The notes beneath the pieces were generated by a model. It was not told the origin of the DNA. It made no database searches and saw only the letters and a list, made by a program, of their open reading frames with translations. Of a stretch of 6,498 bases of DNA, positions 5,956 through 6,498 are shown in pieces. The first letter of the stretch is position 1, and every line of letters starts with the position of its first letter. The position numbers were made by a program, and so were the translations under genes. Source of the DNA: Deltaproteobacteria bacterium (GTDB lineage: Bacteria > Desulfobacterota > Desulfobacteria > Desulfobacterales > ETH-SRB1); contig DAOUSD010000108.1 of the NCBI GenBank assembly GCA_030627405.1, positions 1-6,498 on the forward strand. Reading direction: 5' to 3'.

Positions 5956-6186
5956 CTAAGCCGGCATACCTATAACTCGTTCTCGCGTAAGTTCGGCTGC
6001 ATAAGCAATGGCAGCTTGCACAGACTCCCTGTTTAAGGATGGGTAGCTTGCAATTATCTCTTCATAAGAAAGTCCGGCCGCCAAATTATCCAGCACAACC
6101 GACACCATAATTCTGGTTTCCTTTAAGCATGCTTTACCATGACATACTGACGGATCAACTGTTATGCAATCTTGCCAAGTCATCAT
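5956..6186 (-). CDS. DUF433 family antitoxin-type protein
   Basis: A 76-residue protein of the DUF433 family (COG2442), of normal length. It carries the core pattern ITVDPSVCHGKACLKETRI at residues 8-26, followed by VLDNLAAGLSYEEIIASYPSL and a helical C-terminus. The family's usual GKPxIKGTRI reads GKACLKETRI here. DUF433 proteins contain a winged or helix-turn-helix-like fold and are the predicted antitoxin and autorepressor partners of DUF5615 PIN-like toxins. The pair is probably autoregulated from a promoter just upstream (inference). Start: two consecutive ATGs, at 6184-6186 and 6181-6183, both served by AGGAGGT at 6193-6199; I keep the first. It is followed after 8 nt by the PIN-like gene. 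The gene sits between repeat-rich DNA and the biosynthetic operon, a common spot for such mobile pairs. Confidence 0.82.
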   Translation of the reverse strand: MMTWQDCITVDPSVCHGKACLKETRIMVSVVLDNLAAGLSYEEIIASYPSLNRESVQAAIAYAAELTRERVIGMPA

Positions 6187-6192
6187 TTAGAT

Positions 6193-6199
6193 ACCTCCT
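6193..6199 (-). promoter_or_regulatory. Strong ribosome binding site of the DUF433 gene
   Basis: AGGAGGT on the minus strand lies 6 nt before the first ATG and 9 nt before the second. It is the best Shine-Dalgarno match in the window and implies strong translation of the antitoxin-type protein relative to its partner, as expected for a toxin-antitoxin pair. Confidence 0.8.
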
Positions 6200-6217
6200 A
6201 ATCTTGAATTACTTCCA

Positions 6218-6280
6218 TTAGTTTCGAACCAGATAACCAACGGCATATCCACCAACTATTACGAGTTTGTAAATTTCCGG
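6218..6280 (-). pseudogene. Possible remnant of a nucleotidyltransferase-like gene (20 codons)
   Basis: Between in-frame stops on the minus strand the sequence reads PEIYKLVIVGGYAVGYLVRN. The KLVIVGGYAV stretch looks like the N-terminal strand and glycine turn of small nucleotidyltransferase proteins (LIVGGYAV, usually followed by a DxD metal motif). No DxD or any downstream domain is present, and there is no start codon, so at best this is a fragment left after deletion. It lies in the repeat-rich spacer ahead of the DUF433 gene. A 20-residue likeness can arise by chance, so the call is weak. Confidence 0.3.
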
Positions 6281-6310
6281 CTATAAACAAAAATGCAAGT
6301 TTCTTATAAC

Positions 6311-6330
6311 CCTGCCCAACGGATGGCAGG
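6311..6330. repeat. Short hairpin CCTGCC/GGCAGG in the right-end repeat patchwork
   Basis: CCTGCC at 6311-6316 pairs perfectly with GGCAGG at 6325-6330 around an 8-nt loop. A GC-rich stem in AT-rich surroundings is striking, and it sits downstream of the four-helix-bundle gene end. No T-run follows on either strand, so I do not call it a terminator. It looks like one module of the repeat mosaic at 6311-6422. Confidence 0.5.
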
Positions 6331-6337
6331 CGGGCCT

Positions 6338-6364
6338 GAACAGTGAACTTTTGAACCTGTGAAT
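6338..6364. repeat. GGTTCA-family repeat units, second locus
   Basis: GAACAGTGAAC at 6338-6348 and TTGAACCTGTGAA at 6350-6362 are relatives of the GGAACTGTGAACCT unit at 2105-2118 in the ketosynthase-ACP gap. This shows that the same short repeat family flanks both ends of the biosynthetic and toxin-antitoxin block seen here. Copies are degenerate, and the boundaries are approximate. Confidence 0.4.
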
Positions 6365-6388
6365 GCTTACAAAAATAATTCGACCTGT

Positions 6389-6422
6389 GCGGTTAGCTTT
6401 TAGCCATTAGCGGTTAGCTTTT
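6389..6422. repeat. Direct repeat GCGGTTAGCTTTT x2
   Basis: The 13-mer GCGGTTAGCTTTT occurs at 6389-6401 and again at 6410-6422, a 21-bp period with the related TAGCCATTA between. The second copy is inside the 3' end of the four-helix-bundle gene and the first crosses its stop codon. The repeat thus encodes the last residues (KLTANG) and the stop. Such TTAGC-rich units look like dispersed intergenic repeats; the function is unknown. Confidence 0.6.
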
Positions 6423-6498
6423 GGATAAAACTGTTCAACATCCTCTTTACCTCATTGACCTGTTGATTAAGTTCTCTATATGTTTCATCCTGTATATA
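6400..6498 (-). CDS. Four-helix-bundle (S23/IVP-type) protein, C-terminal end only
   Basis: From the right edge the minus strand is open for 32 codons to a TAA at 6400-6402. The peptide begins YIQDETYRELNQQ and ends FIQKLTANG. The pattern of YxEL followed by a helix ending VKRMLNSFIQKL matches the last helix of four-helix-bundle proteins (TIGR02436, roughly 115-130 residues). That family includes proteins encoded in rRNA intervening sequences but is also widespread as stand-alone genes next to repeats. Function of the stand-alone members is not established. Only the tail is visible, so the start, the full length and any link to rRNA are outside the window. The final residues are encoded by a short direct repeat, suggesting that the gene end was shaped by repeat insertion. 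Confidence 0.68.
   Translation of the reverse strand, partial: YIQDETYRELNQQVNEVKRMLNSFIQKLTANG

Noticed and set aside
6311..6330. Intrinsic terminator at the GC-rich hairpin
   Set aside because: The stem is only 6 bp and no T-run follows on either strand.

Overview
The window looks like a piece of an AT-rich chromosome (roughly 40% GC by eye) from an anaerobic Gram-negative bacterium. My best guess is a Desulfobacterota/Deltaproteobacteria-type organism. That guess rests on gene content and on the style of the intergenic repeats (motifs such as ACCACGGA, GGTTCACGG and GCGGTTAGC); no marker gene proves it. Every gene I can support lies on the minus strand, so transcription runs from high to low coordinates.

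Region 1 (about 6190-6498) is an accessory border. It holds the last 32 codons of a four-helix-bundle (S23-type) protein entering from the window edge, a patchwork of short direct and inverted repeats, and a possible 20-codon remnant of a nucleotidyltransferase-like gene. Region 2 (5684-6186) is a two-gene toxin-antitoxin-like pair: a DUF433 antitoxin-type protein followed by a DUF5615 PIN-like protein. The PIN-like protein looks degenerate, with a short C-terminus and Val where the usual second Asp of the D-x-D-F motif stands.

Region 3 (1-5637) is the main content: a dedicated type II fatty-acid/polyketide-like operon. In transcription order it encodes a FabG-type ketoreductase, a CrtI/carotenoid-isomerase/RetSat-like FAD oxidoreductase, a FabF-type ketosynthase, an acyl carrier protein, a PlsC-type membrane acyltransferase, and a PaaK-like adenylate-forming ligase that runs off the left edge. 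Junctions are tight: 1-nt gap, 4-nt overlap, 14-nt overlap, 4-nt overlap. The exception is a 247-bp gap between ketosynthase and ACP, which holds a nested inverted repeat. The oxidoreductase and the ketosynthase both start with TTG.

Inferred logic: the ligase activates a carboxylic acid, the ACP carries the growing chain, the ketosynthase and ketoreductase extend and reduce it, the FAD enzyme (de)saturates or isomerises a polyene-like chain, and the PlsC protein moves the finished acyl group to a glycerolipid or other membrane acceptor. FAS-II genes mixed with phytoene-desaturase-like oxidoreductases recall the clusters proposed for ladderane lipids and some polyene lipids. The product cannot be read from this sequence, and the dehydratase and any further enzymes would have to lie beyond the left edge or elsewhere.
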